64,000 nt of DNA from RBG-13-68-16 sp050018455 (GCA_050018455.1 JBEKAA010000022.1:17010-81009), one strand, 5' to 3'. Shown: positions 15,590 through 24,026, counted from the stretch's first letter. Numbers and translations: made by a program. The notes: generated by a model not told the origin, from the sequence alone.

Positions 15590-16641
15590 TGTGAGTCTCC
15601 GTTTCCATGCATCCGCGAGGAGGCGGGGTCAGGGGTCGGGGGTCGGGAATCAGGAGACCGGGGTCCGGGGTCCGGGGTCCGGGGTTCGGGGTGCGAGGAG
15701 GAAGGCCCCCGCCCCTCCAAGACGGTTCCCGGTGCGATCCCGTGCACCAGCGCGAACGAACACGCCGGGAGCTCGGGCTGGCGGTCAAGTTGCACGGTTA
15801 CGAGGCGCAGCGCGCCCGTCCCGGTGGCGACCGTGATGCCGTCGACGTCCACCGAGAGCACCGTGCCGGGGGCCGCTGACCTTGACCCCTCTACGGGGAT
15901 GGCCCACCAGACGAGGAGCTTGCCGTCGCGCCAGGCGGTGAAGGCGCCGGGGTACGGGTGCGTGACGGCACGCACCAGGTTGTAGATCCGTTCCGCGCTC
16001 CAGCTCCACTCGAACCGGCTGTCCTCCGGCGTGCGCCCCCCGAAGTACGAACCCTGGGACAGGTTCATCGGGATCAGCGGCACGACGCCGTCTCGCAGGC
16101 GGGGCAAGGCGCGATCGAGCAGGGTCGCGGCCGCCGCCTCGATCTTGCCGTAGAGCGTGAACGCGGTGTCCTCGAGCACGATCGGTACCCGCACCTGGTC
16201 AACGAGGTCGCCCGCGTCGGCCATCGCGATCATGGCGTGGAGCGAGACGCCGGTCTCGGTCTCGCCGTTGACGAGCACCCAGTTGACCGGGGCGCGGCCT
16301 CGGTAGCGGGGCAGGAGCGACCCGTGGAGGTTGAAGGCGCCGCGAGGGGCAAGGGTGAGCACGCGGGTCGGGATCATCCACCGGAAGTAGAAGGAGAAGA
16401 TGAAGTCGGGGCGGTACGAGGCAACGAGCTCGGTGAAGACGTCGGTCTTGAGGTCGGCCTTCCCGGGGCGATGGACCGGGATGCCGCGGGCGCCCGCGCG
16501 GTCGGCGAGCGACCCCCACCACACCTCCTCGTGCGGATCGTCGGCGTGTGTGAAGACGGCGGCCACGTCGAAGCCGTGGCGGAGCAGCGCGTCGAAGCCG
16601 ACGCACCCCATGGTGTGGTAGCCGAAGACGAGGGCCCTCAC
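15586..16641 (-). CDS. UDP-L-Ara4N formyltransferase (ArnA N-terminal domain equivalent)
   Basis: Uses 10-formyl-THF to N-formylate UDP-4-amino-4-deoxy-L-arabinose. 351 residues: N-terminal VFGYHTMGCVGFDAL, FNLHGSLLPRYRGRAPVNW (catalytic Asn/His), MADAGDLVDQ (catalytic Asp), and a C-terminal OB-like domain. The last about 40 residues are Pro/Asp/Arg-rich and are encoded by a GGGGTCC-type heptad array, absent from usual family members. GTG start with GGGAGGGGCG upstream. Standing alone, it could be confused with methionyl-tRNA formyltransferase, but fmt is elsewhere and the neighbours are arn genes. Confidence 0.9.
   Translation of the reverse strand: MRALVFGYHTMGCVGFDALLRHGFDVAAVFTHADDPHEEVWWGSLADRAGARGIPVHRPGKADLKTDVFTELVASYRPDFIFSFYFRWMIPTRVLTLAPRGAFNLHGSLLPRYRGRAPVNWVLVNGETETGVSLHAMIAMADAGDLVDQVRVPIVLEDTAFTLYGKIEAAAATLLDRALPRLRDGVVPLIPMNLSQGSYFGGRTPEDSRFEWSWSAERIYNLVRAVTHPYPGAFTAWRDGKLLVWWAIPVEGSRSAAPGTVLSVDVDGITVATGTGALRLVTVQLDRQPELPACSFALVHGIAPGTVLEGRGPSSSHPEPRTPDPGPRSPDSRPPTPDPASSRMHGNGDSQ
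15612..15700. repeat. GGGGTCC-type heptad array inside a coding region
   Basis: Units such as GGGTCAGGGGTCGGG and GGTCCGGGGTCCGGGGTCCG repeat with 7-nt period. It lies in the 3' end of the formyltransferase gene and encodes its PEPRTPDPGPRSPDS tail on the minus strand. Confidence 0.8.
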
Positions 16642-16654
16642 CGCGCCCCTCCCA

Positions 16655-16693
16655 CCCAGTTGACAGTTGACAGTTGACAGTTGACAGTCAGTA
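16655..16693. repeat. CAGTTGA heptads (left arm)
   Basis: Four to five units of CAGTTGA. The inverted partner TACTGTCAACTGTTAACTGTC lies at 16863-16893, beyond an inserted interspersed palindrome. Confidence 0.75.
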
Positions 16694-16733
16694 GGAACGA
16701 CAAGGCAACGCCGGTCGGTACGCAGGAGACTGA

Positions 16734-16847
16734 TACCAGTTTGCCATCGAACATGTCATTCCGAGGAGCGGAGCGACGAGGAATCTGGGTGGGGGAAAGC
16801 CTGGATCCACGAGCCCCCGCCCAGATCCCTCGCGGAGCCCGCCCTGA
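16734..16847. repeat. Palindromic interspersed element, copy 3 (right end truncated)
   Basis: Left end TACCAGTTTGCCATCGAAC and core as in copy 2, ending within GGAGCCCGCCCTGAG. It sits inside the loop of a CAGTTGA/TCAACTG inverted array, so one repeat family is nested in another. It occupies the gap between arnC and the formyltransferase gene. Confidence 0.8.
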
Positions 16848-16860
16848 GAGGTGTCGTGGT

Positions 16861-16895
16861 CTCTACTGTCAACTGTTAACTGTCGACTGTTAACT
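16861..16895. repeat. TCAACTG heptads (right arm)
   Basis: ACTGTCAACTGTTAACTGTC, complementary to the CAGTTGA units at 16655-16693. Confidence 0.75.
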
Positions 16896-16902
16896 TCTCC
16901 GC

Positions 16903-17850
16903 TCATGGGCGGGCATCCCTGCCGTACACCGCGCGGACGACGTAGCGGGGGCGGTGGCGCACCTCCATGTAGATCCGGCCCACGTACTCGCCGAGCAGCC
17001 CGATGGCGAAAAGCAGGACGCCGATGAAGAAGAACAGCACCGCAAACAGCGTGAACACCCCGCTGACCGCCCACTCGTGACCCTTGACGATGCGCCCGAC
17101 GATCAGCACGGCCGCGACCAGCATCGAAGCCGTCGCCATCGTCATGCCGATCGCGAGCGTTGAGCGCAGCGGCCACAGCGAGAAGCTCGTCATGAGGTCG
17201 AACTGCAGGCGCACCAGCTTGAAGACGCTGTACTTGCTCTGCCCCTTGAGGCGTTCGGCGTGAGCGACCGGCACCTCGGTGACGCGGCCCGCGAACATGT
17301 CGGCCAGCACCGGGATGAACGTGGAGATCTCCTTGGACTGGCACAGCGTCTTGACCACGCCGCGGCGGTAGGCGCGCAGCATGCACCCGTAGTCGGAGAG
17401 GTGGACGCCGGTCGCCATCGACGTCACGCGATTGACCAGCCGCGACGCCATCCGGCGGAAGAAGGAGTCCATCCGCTTGACGCGCACCGAGCCGACGACG
17501 TCGTACCCTTCCTCCATCTTTGCCACCAGCTTGCCGATCTCTTCGGGCGGGTTCTGCAGGTCGGCATCGAGGGTGACGATGATCTCGCCGCGGGCCTCCT
17601 CGAACCCGGCGAACACCGCCGAGTGCTGGCCGTAGTTGCGGTTGAAGTCGATCACGACAATGTGCGGGTCGCGTGCGGCGGCCTCGCGGAGGAGTTCGAG
17701 CGAGCGGTCGCGGCTGCCGTCGTTGACCAGCACGACCTCGTAACTCTTCCCGAGCGCGTCGAGGGCCGCCCTGAGGCGGGGCAACAGCTCGGGGAGGTTC
17801 TCCTCCTCGTTGTAGACCGGGACGACGACGGACAGGAATGGCTCGGGCAT
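16903..17850 (-). CDS. arnC: Undecaprenyl-phosphate 4-deoxy-4-formamido-L-arabinose transferase
   Basis: Family 2 glycosyltransferase that loads Ara4FN onto undecaprenyl phosphate at the inner face of the membrane. 315 residues: VVVPVYNEEENL, VLVNDGSRDRS, LDADLQNPPEEI (DxD-type metal site), KRMDSFFRRMASRLVNRV, and two C-terminal membrane helices (about 228-252 and 266-292). The start lies 8 nt after the arnB stop. Related bactoprenol glucosyltransferases look similar; the arn neighbours decide the call. Confidence 0.93.
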   Translation of the reverse strand: MPEPFLSVVVPVYNEEENLPELLPRLRAALDALGKSYEVVLVNDGSRDRSLELLREAAARDPHIVVIDFNRNYGQHSAVFAGFEEARGEIIVTLDADLQNPPEEIGKLVAKMEEGYDVVGSVRVKRMDSFFRRMASRLVNRVTSMATGVHLSDYGCMLRAYRRGVVKTLCQSKEISTFIPVLADMFAGRVTEVPVAHAERLKGQSKYSVFKLVRLQFDLMTSFSLWPLRSTLAIGMTMATASMLVAAVLIVGRIVKGHEWAVSGVFTLFAVLFFFIGVLLFAIGLLGEYVGRIYMEVRHRPRYVVRAVYGRDARP

Positions 17851-17858
17851 GTGGACCC

Positions 17859-19058
17859 TCAGGTGCGCGCGGGTGCGCCCGCGCTCCTTGCCTGCGCAAG
17901 GGTGTCCTTGATGGCGGCCACGACGTAGCGGACGTCGTCCTCGCTCATGAGCGGGAAGAGCGGGAGCGAGCACAGGCGCTCGGAGACCCACTCCGCCACC
18001 GGCAGCGCGCCGACCCAGCGCGGGTACTTGGAGGCGTAGTACGGCTGCGTGTGGACCGCGCGGAAGTGGATGCCGGTCCCGACGTTGCGCGTCTTGAGCT
18101 CGGCGATGAACTCGTCCCGCGTCAGGCGGGCGTTGTCGAGGACCTTGACGACGTAGAGGTGGCGTGTGTGGAAGTGGTCGTAGGCGGGCACGGCGAGCGG
18201 CTCGATCTCCGGCACCGCGCCGAGCAGCTCGTCGTAGAGCGCCGCGAGCTCCCGCCGGCGGGCGTTGAACTCGCCGACCGACGCGAGCTGGTGGATCCCA
18301 AGCGCCGCCTGCGTGTCCATGAAGTTGTACTTGAACCCGGGCAGTACGATCTCGACCTGCGGCGAGCCGCCCTCGGTGTAGCGATTCCAGGCCTGCTTCT
18401 CGAGGCCGTGGAAACGGAGCGCCCGCAGCTTCTTCGCGAGCTCGCCGTCCTTGGTGACCAGGATGCCGCCCTCGCCGGTCGTGATGTTCTTGATCGGGTG
18501 GAACGAAAAGACGCCGAGCCGGTCGAAGCACCCGACGTGGACGCCCTTGTAGAGGCAGCCGACGCCGTGCGCGGCGTCCTCGAACACCCAGAGGCCGTGC
18601 CTGGCGGCGACCGCCATGATCGCGTCCACGTCGGCCGGCGCGCCGGCATAGTGCACCGGGATGATTCCCACCGTGCGGGGCGTGACCGCTGCCTCGAGCC
18701 GGCGCTCGTCGATCTGGAGCGTCTCGCGGTGGATGTCCACGAAGACCGGCGTCGCCCCGGCGACCTCGATCATGTTGACGGTCGAAGCCCACGTCATCGG
18801 CGTCGTGATCACCTCGTCGCCGGGCTTCAGGCCGAGCGCGATGAGGCCGATGTGCTGGCCCGCCGTCGCCGACGAGAGCGCCAGGGCGTGCGGGAATCCG
18901 GTGTAGGCCGAGAAGTCCTTCTCGAACCGCTCCGCCTTGGGGCCGGTCGTGATCCACCCCGACTTCAGGGTGTCCACGACCTCGTCGATCTCCACCTGAC
19001 GGATCGTCGGACGGGAGAAGGGAAGAAAGTCGGGGCGTTTGCCGAACGCCGAGCTCAT
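17859..19058 (-). CDS. arnB: UDP-4-keto-pentose aminotransferase
   Basis: PLP-dependent DegT/DnrJ/EryC1 aminotransferase that makes UDP-L-Ara4N. 399 residues: LKSGWITTGPKAE near residue 30, ALSSATAGQHIGL, PMTWASTVNMI, FEDAAHGVG, and the PLP-lysine motif SFHPIKNITTGEGG. These match ArnB closely, including the HFRAVHTQPYY segment. First gene of the minus-strand operon; GGAGGCGGCATCGCG before the ATG. The roughly 600-nt gap to divergent arnT is filled with two repeat arrays. Confidence 0.93.
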   Translation of the reverse strand: MSSAFGKRPDFLPFSRPTIRQVEIDEVVDTLKSGWITTGPKAERFEKDFSAYTGFPHALALSSATAGQHIGLIALGLKPGDEVITTPMTWASTVNMIEVAGATPVFVDIHRETLQIDERRLEAAVTPRTVGIIPVHYAGAPADVDAIMAVAARHGLWVFEDAAHGVGCLYKGVHVGCFDRLGVFSFHPIKNITTGEGGILVTKDGELAKKLRALRFHGLEKQAWNRYTEGGSPQVEIVLPGFKYNFMDTQAALGIHQLASVGEFNARRRELAALYDELLGAVPEIEPLAVPAYDHFHTRHLYVVKVLDNARLTRDEFIAELKTRNVGTGIHFRAVHTQPYYASKYPRWVGALPVAEWVSERLCSLPLFPLMSEDDVRYVVAAIKDTLAQARSAGAPART

Positions 19059-19206
19059 CGCGATGCCGCCTCCGTGCCGGCCGCGCGGCGTGCCGGCGCC
19101 ACCGGGTCTACCGCATGGGCGGTCCCCGAAAGGGCCGCTGGAAGCTCGCAGAAACCCAGTCGCAACAACGCGAATCATACCACGGGGAGCGTGACGGACG
19201 GGCCGG

Positions 19207-19450
19207 CCGTGGACCTCAAGCAGAGAAGCAGAGGCGCAGGGGTGCAGAGGCGCAGAGGAGCGGAGGAGCAGGAGACCGTTCGAAGGTTCACACGTTCGAA
19301 CGTTCAGAAGGAACCAGGGCAAAGGGAAAAGGGGAAAGGTCAAACGGAAGACAAGGCCCCGGGGAAGGACCTTTGGCGTGGGGTGTCTTCCCTTTTGACC
19401 TTTTACGTTTGCCCTTTTCCCTTTCCTGGTCGAACCGAAGGTTCACACGT
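19207..19450. repeat. Three-layer nested array A-B-C-loop-C'-B'
   Basis: GCAGAGGCGCAGGGG-type units (19217-19270), GTTCGAAGGTTCACACGTTC octads (19275-19310) and AAAGGGAAAAGG/AAAGGTC heptads (19318-19352). The loop AAGGCCCCGGGGAAGGACCT is shared with two other arrays. Pyrimidine heptads (19386-19430) and GAACCGAAGGTTC follow. The CTCCTCTGC (A') layer is missing on the right. Confidence 0.8.
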
Positions 19451-19612
19451 TCCCTTCAAGGCGGAGAAGGTCAAACGTGAAAGGGGAAACGTCAAAGGAA
19501 CGACGGTGAGCCCATGTAGCGGCCGGCCGCTACCTCGGTCGGTGTCTCGTTGTCCCTTTGACCTTTACCGTTTGACCCTTTTCCTCTTGCAGTCGAACCT
19601 TCCAACGCCCGC
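19451..19612. repeat. Second, simpler array upstream of arnT
   Basis: Heptads GGTCAAACGTGAAAGGGGAA (about 19467-19500), a loop, then TCCCTTTGACCTTTACCG (19550-19585) and GAACCTTCC. A TACAAG hexamer at 19640-19645 may be the -10 of arnT. Confidence 0.65.
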
Positions 19613-19654
19613 ACTCTGGCCCTGCCGCGCCGCCCGTGCTACAAGTGCGCAGTC

Positions 19655-21367
19655 ATGGCGGACGAGGACGCGCGATCCGGGAACTGGGTGGCACGGCTGG
19701 CGCCGGCGCTCGCGGCGGCGTGCCTGGTGCTGCTCCTCGTCTGGAACCTCGGCGGCTCGCCGCTGCTCGAGCCCGACGAGGGGCGGTACACGGAGATCCC
19801 GCGCGAGATGCTGGCGCGTGGCGACTTCGTGACCCCGCACCTGAACGGCGTGCTGTACTTCGAGAAGCCCCCGCTTCACTACTGGCTCAACGCGGCCGCT
19901 ATCGGGCTCTTCGGCCTCACGGAGTTCGCCGCGCGAGCGTGGAGCGCGCTGTTCGGCCTTGCCGGCATTGCGCTCGCGTGGTGCCTCGGCCGGTCGGTCG
20001 GCGGCCGGCGGGCGGGGTTCCTCGCGGCGGCGGCGCTCGGAACGTCGCCGCTCTGGGTAGGGACCGCGCGCCTGGCAACGCTCGACATGACGGTGACGTT
20101 CTTCCTCACGGCGACGCTAGCGTGCTTCTGGTTCGCACAGGAGGCCGAAGACGGGCGGCGTCGGCTCCTGGCGTGGCACGGGATGTTCGCAGCGGCTGCA
20201 CTCGCGGTCCTCGCCAAGGGGCTGATCGGGATCGTGATCCCGGGCGCGGTTGTCTTTCTGTACCTGCTCGCGACCCGCCAATGGGTGGTCTTGAAGCGGG
20301 TGCCGTGGGTGACAGGAATCGTTCTCTTCTTCGCGATCGCCGCGCCGTGGCACGTGCTGGCCGCCTCCCGCAACCCCGACTTCCTCTGGTTCTACTTCGT
20401 GCACGAGCATCTGCTGCGCTACGCGACGCCGATCGCGGAGCGGCACGAGCCGTTCTGGTATTTCCTCGCGGTGGTGGTGCTGGGGTGCGCACCGTGGTCG
20501 GGTCTGTTGCCGTCGGCGGCGCGCCTTTTGCCGTGGCGCCGCGTGCGCGAGGGACTCGCCGAGCACCGCGGCGAGGCGTTCCTCCTGATCTGGGCCGCGT
20601 TCGTGGTGGTCTTCTTCTCGGTCTCGCAGTCGAAGCTCATCCCGTACGTGCTGCCCGCGCTGCCGCCGCTCGCGGCCCTCGTCGGCGTGCTGATCGACAG
20701 GCTGTGGGACGGCAGGCTCGCCGCGTCGCGTTGGGAGACGGCGGGCCTCGTCGCGGGCGGCGTCCTCGCCGCTCTGTACGGGGCGGCGTTCGTCTGGGCG
20801 GGGCTCGGCAAGATCGACCGGCTCGGCCTCGGTGGCGTGGTATCGCCCGACCTGCTCGTCCCGGGCGCGCTCGTGCTCGCCGTCGCCCTGCTCGCGGCGG
20901 CGAGCGCATTCGGAAGGGCGTGGAACCGGCGCGTGCTCGCGCTGTTTGCGGCCGGCTGCTGCGTAGGGGCCGCGGTCCAGGTCGTCGCGCCGCTGGTCGC
21001 TCGGGAGCGGAGCAGCAAGACGGTCGCGGAGCGCCTCCGACCGGAGCTACGCCCGGGTGATCTGATTTTCGCCTACCGCTGCTTCCCCGAGAGCCTGCCC
21101 GTGTATCTGGAGCGGACGGTGGGCGTGGCCGCCTGCGAGGGCGAGCTGGCGTTCGGAATCTCGCACCTGAACGGGGCCGAGCGGAAAGAACGCTTCCCGA
21201 CAGCGGAGCAGTTCCGAGACCTCTGGGAGTCCGACCGCCGCGTCTTCGTGGTCGGGGAGACACAATCCTGGTCGCGCCGCCTGGCGCAGGACGGGATCAC
21301 CCACGCGCGCCTGCTCTGGGAGGGCGAGGGGCTCGCGCTCCTGTCGAATGAGCGACCAGCACCCTGA
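19655..21367 (+). CDS. arnT: Lipid A 4-amino-4-deoxy-L-arabinose transferase (GT-C family)
   Basis: Integral membrane enzyme that moves L-Ara4N from undecaprenyl phosphate to lipid A phosphates on the periplasmic side. 570 residues with about 11-12 hydrophobic helices. The first periplasmic loop has EPDEGRYTEIPREMLARGD, the GT-C catalytic/metal signature of the PMT/ArnT family, followed by EKPPLHYWLNA. The C-terminal soluble part (about 440-570) has FAYRCFPESLPVYLER, also typical. Divergent from arnB. Other PMT-family sugar transferases share the fold; the adjacent full set of arn enzymes supports this call. Confidence 0.87.
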   Translation: MADEDARSGNWVARLAPALAAACLVLLLVWNLGGSPLLEPDEGRYTEIPREMLARGDFVTPHLNGVLYFEKPPLHYWLNAAAIGLFGLTEFAARAWSALFGLAGIALAWCLGRSVGGRRAGFLAAAALGTSPLWVGTARLATLDMTVTFFLTATLACFWFAQEAEDGRRRLLAWHGMFAAAALAVLAKGLIGIVIPGAVVFLYLLATRQWVVLKRVPWVTGIVLFFAIAAPWHVLAASRNPDFLWFYFVHEHLLRYATPIAERHEPFWYFLAVVVLGCAPWSGLLPSAARLLPWRRVREGLAEHRGEAFLLIWAAFVVVFFSVSQSKLIPYVLPALPPLAALVGVLIDRLWDGRLAASRWETAGLVAGGVLAALYGAAFVWAGLGKIDRLGLGGVVSPDLLVPGALVLAVALLAAASAFGRAWNRRVLALFAAGCCVGAAVQVVAPLVARERSSKTVAERLRPELRPGDLIFAYRCFPESLPVYLERTVGVAACEGELAFGISHLNGAERKERFPTAEQFRDLWESDRRVFVVGETQSWSRRLAQDGITHARLLWEGEGLALLSNERPAP

Positions 21368-21427
21368 CCCGTTCGAAGGTTCATAGGTTCAAAGGTTCGA
21401 AGGTTCGCGACGGGCCGGTAGAAGGTC
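21368..21427. repeat. GTTCGAAG octads, left end of a disrupted array
   Basis: GTTCGAAGGTTCATAGGTTC and further octads form the outer left arm of the array whose inner part is duplicated around the 280-bp element. Confidence 0.7.
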
Positions 21428-21530
21428 AAACGGAAAAGGGTAAAGGTCAAACGGAAGACGAGACAGGTGTGGACACGCCGCAAGAGAAGACAGGGTTGGA
21501 GAGCCGTTCCTGGTCTTCCCTTTGACCTTT
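21428..21530 (+). repeat. 103-bp direct repeat, left copy
   Basis: From AAACGGAAAAGGG to CCCTTTGACCTTT. Identical base for base to 21811-21913. It comprises heptad arm C, the loop and arm C' of one array, and ends exactly where the 280-bp element begins. Confidence 0.95.
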
Positions 21531-21810
21531 AGGGCTATCCACTTGACTCCACTGACCACAACCGGTAGGGCGTCAGGCACAGGGAATGATAAAGGCAGCG
21601 CTGTCGAACGTGACGCCAAGCGAAGGTCAACACCGAATTCCAATTCCATGGGGAAGTCGCAGTGAATCATGAGCTTCCCCTCGCTCCTGCTCCTCCGGCT
21701 TACTGCCGGCAAGCAGGCCGCACAGGGCTACCTCCAGGTTGAGCGGGTGCAGCATGCCCAAAGGCCAGACCACAACCTGTAGGGGGTGGTGGAGTCAAGT
21801 GGATAGCCCT
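21531..21810. mobile_element. 280-bp element with 22-bp terminal inverted repeats
   Basis: Left end AGGGCTATCCACTTGACTCC and right end GGAGTCAAGTGGATAGCCCT are perfect inverted repeats (22 bp including AC/GT). Subterminal GACCACAACC occurs at both ends in direct orientation. No open transposase gene fits in 280 bp; a minus-strand frame contains MIHCDFPMELEFGV and may be a remnant. It looks like a non-autonomous (MITE-type) insertion. Flanked by exact 103-bp direct repeats. Confidence 0.85.
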
Positions 21811-21913
21811 AAACGGAAAAGGGTAAAGGTCAAACGGAAGACGAGACAGGTGTGGACACGCCGCAAGAGAAGACAGGGTTGGAGAGCCGTTCCTGGTCTT
21901 CCCTTTGACCTTT
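21811..21913 (+). repeat. 103-bp direct repeat, right copy
   Basis: Identical to 21428-21530; begins exactly at the end of the 280-bp element. The array then continues with GACGTTTGCCCTTTTACC and GAACGTTTGAACCTGCG octads to 21990. Confidence 0.95.
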
Positions 21914-21990
21914 GACGTTTGCCCTTTTACCTTTGACCTGCACGCCTCGCTGGGAACTTTCGAACGTTTGAACCTGCGAACGTTCGAACG

Positions 21991-22587
21991 TTACTCAACG
22001 GAGGGCGAGAAGTCCGCGACGAGGCTCTCCATGGCGTCCCAGATGTGGGAGATGTCGTTCGACCCCACGATCAGGTCGCGCTTCATGCCGTGGATGTCCT
22101 TGACGTGGCCGCGGAGCACGGCCTCCTGTCGGAACCCCAGCTTGCGGAACATCTTTCGGGCGCCGACCTGGTTCTCCACGACCTGGATGACCATCTTCTC
22201 GACCCCCATGCGGGTCGCGAGCCTGACCAGCTCGCGGGCGAGGGTGGTACCGAGGCCGCTGCGCCGCATGGCCGGCGCGACGGCGACGCGGAGCTCGGCG
22301 ACGTGGACGGTCCAGCCGTGTAGCGCGCGGTAGAGCGTCGCCTCGCCCACGATCTTGCCCTGGGCCTCGGCGACCAGGCTCACGACCTCGCCGGACTCGA
22401 TGCGGGCGACGAAGCGGCGGAGCCACTCGGGCTTGGTGACGTCGTCGCGGAGGAAGAGGCGGTCCTCCTCGGGGAGCGAGCGATAGAACTTGAGCACGGC
22501 AGACGCTTCCTCGACGTCAAGCGGTTTGATGACGACGGCTGTCCCGTCGCGCAGCGTAACGTTCTGGGGAAATCCTTCGAGCTTCAC
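21991..22587 (-). CDS. GNAT-family N-acetyltransferase
   Basis: 198 residues with a GNAT fold: acetyl-CoA binding segment VAVAPAMRRSGLGTTLARE (the R/Q-x2-G-x-G/A motif as RRSGLG), preceded by AEAQGKIVGEATLYR and followed by the helix VENQVGARKMFRKLGF. Substrate unknown. GTG start with CTAGGGAGC upstream. Its start lies 10 nt after the korC stop, so it may be the last gene of the kor operon, although no link to that pathway is evident. Confidence 0.85.
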   Translation of the reverse strand: MKLEGFPQNVTLRDGTAVVIKPLDVEEASAVLKFYRSLPEEDRLFLRDDVTKPEWLRRFVARIESGEVVSLVAEAQGKIVGEATLYRALHGWTVHVAELRVAVAPAMRRSGLGTTLARELVRLATRMGVEKMVIQVVENQVGARKMFRKLGFRQEAVLRGHVKDIHGMKRDLIVGSNDISHIWDAMESLVADFSPSVE

Positions 22588-22597
22588 GGCGTGCTCC

Positions 22598-23155
22598 CTA
22601 GTTCCCGCCCGCGACCAGGTCGCGGCCGTACTCGTAGCCCTTGCGGAAGGCGCGCAGGTTGAGGTCCTCGGTTCCTTTGGGGACCGAGCTCTTGACCGCC
22701 TTCTCCGCGGCGTCGAAAGAAACGACCCCGGTCACGCCCGTGAAGAACCCGGTCATCACGATGTTGAGCACCAGCCGGCGGCCGAGTTCTTCGGCAAAGC
22801 GGGTGGCGGGGACGCCATACGCCTTCACGCCGGCCGGGAGCTTGTCGTCCAACGCGATCAGCTCCTTCTCGTACAGCAGGACCCCTCCCGGCTTGAGCTG
22901 GGGGGCGAACTGGGTGTAGGCGTCGGGCGACATCACGATGAGCACGTCCGGCTGCTTGACGTAGGGGTACCCGATCGCCTCGCCCGCCACCGTGACCTGG
23001 GCGCTGCAGGCACTGCCTCGGGCCTCGGGGCCGAACGACTGGATGAGGGTCGCGTGCTTGCCGTCGAAGATCGAGGCGGCCTTACCGATGATCATCCCGC
23101 ACAGGATGACGCCCTGGCCGCCCAGGCCGCCGACGCGGATCTTAGTCTTGTCCAT
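22598..23155 (-). CDS. korC: 2-oxoacid:ferredoxin oxidoreductase, gamma subunit
   Basis: 185 residues, POR-gamma fold: VGGLGGQGVILCGMIIG near the N-terminus, QSFGPEARGSACSAQV, and QPDVLIVMSPDAY, as in the gamma subunits of four-subunit 2-oxoacid:ferredoxin oxidoreductases. It overlaps the beta-subunit gene by 14 nt. Last core subunit of the korDABC set. Confidence 0.9.
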   Translation of the reverse strand: MDKTKIRVGGLGGQGVILCGMIIGKAASIFDGKHATLIQSFGPEARGSACSAQVTVAGEAIGYPYVKQPDVLIVMSPDAYTQFAPQLKPGGVLLYEKELIALDDKLPAGVKAYGVPATRFAEELGRRLVLNIVMTGFFTGVTGVVSFDAAEKAVKSSVPKGTEDLNLRAFRKGYEYGRDLVAGGN

Positions 23156-24026
23156 GGGACACCCCGTACGGCACGTACTTCTCGCCGAAGTGCTGGATGT
23201 AGTGCTCGTTCATCGCGTCGAGCCAGGTCGGGCGGTCGCGGTCGACGAACTTGCCGACGGTGATGTCCCCCTGGAAGGTGAGCCCGACGTCCTTGGTGTC
23301 GGCGCCGTTGACGACCTTGCTCTTCTCCTTGTAGTACTTGAGCTGGTCGACCCCGTCGCCGAGGCGGTTGCGGCGCGAGTACAGGGTCGGGCACGGGGCC
23401 ATCGCCTCGATGAACACGAAGCCCTTCTTCCGCAGACCCTCGAGCATCGCCTTTGCGAGCTGCTTGACGTGGTAGACCGTCCAGCGGGCGACGTACACCG
23501 CGCCGCAGGCGTCCGCGAGGAACGGCAGGTTGAACGGGTTCTCGAAGTTCCCGTACGGCATCGTTGTCTGGGTGGCCCCGAGCGGCGTCGTCGGCGCCAC
23601 CTGGCCGCCCGTCATGCCATAGGTGAAATTGTTGACGCACACGACCATGAGGTCCATGTTGCGGCGCGCCGCGTGGACCAGGTGGTTGCCCCCGATCGCC
23701 GAGAGGTCTCCGTCCCCGGAGTAGACGACCACCTTGAGGTCGGGATTCGCGAGCTTCAGACCGGTCGCAAACGGGATCGCGCGCCCGTGGGTGGTGTGGA
23801 ACGAGTCGAGGTTCATGTAGCCGGCAACGCGGCCGGTGCAGCCGATCCCGGAGACGATCGCGACCTTGTCGAGGTCCATCGCGGACTCGGTGAGGGCGCG
23901 CGCGAAGCAGTTGACGGTGGTGCCGATGCCGCAGCCGGGGCACCAGATGTGGGGCAGCCGCTCCTCACGAAGGTACGGCATCACCGGGTTTTCGAGCTCC
24001 AACTCGAGAACGTCGGTCTCGCTCAT
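23142..24026 (-). CDS. korB: 2-oxoacid:ferredoxin oxidoreductase, beta subunit (TPP-binding)
   Basis: 294 residues carrying the TPP and [4Fe-4S] site: IWCPGCGIG near the N-terminus, SGIGCTGR, YSGDGDLSAIGGNH (GDG TPP motif) and NNFTYGMTGGQ. YGMTGGQ with the four-subunit gene set points to 2-oxoglutarate (KorB-type) more than pyruvate, though 2-oxoisovalerate cannot be excluded. ATG overlaps the alpha stop by 4 nt. Confidence 0.9.
   Translation of the reverse strand: MSETDVLELELENPVMPYLREERLPHIWCPGCGIGTTVNCFARALTESAMDLDKVAIVSGIGCTGRVAGYMNLDSFHTTHGRAIPFATGLKLANPDLKVVVYSGDGDLSAIGGNHLVHAARRNMDLMVVCVNNFTYGMTGGQVAPTTPLGATQTTMPYGNFENPFNLPFLADACGAVYVARWTVYHVKQLAKAMLEGLRKKGFVFIEAMAPCPTLYSRRNRLGDGVDQLKYYKEKSKVVNGADTKDVGLTFQGDITVGKFVDRDRPTWLDAMNEHYIQHFGEKYVPYGVSHGQD

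Noticed and set aside
15586..16641. A second methionyl-tRNA formyltransferase
   Set aside because: Neighbouring arn genes, the HTMG N-terminus and the 4-nt coupling to the decarboxylase fit the ArnA formyltransferase domain; fmt is at 53162.
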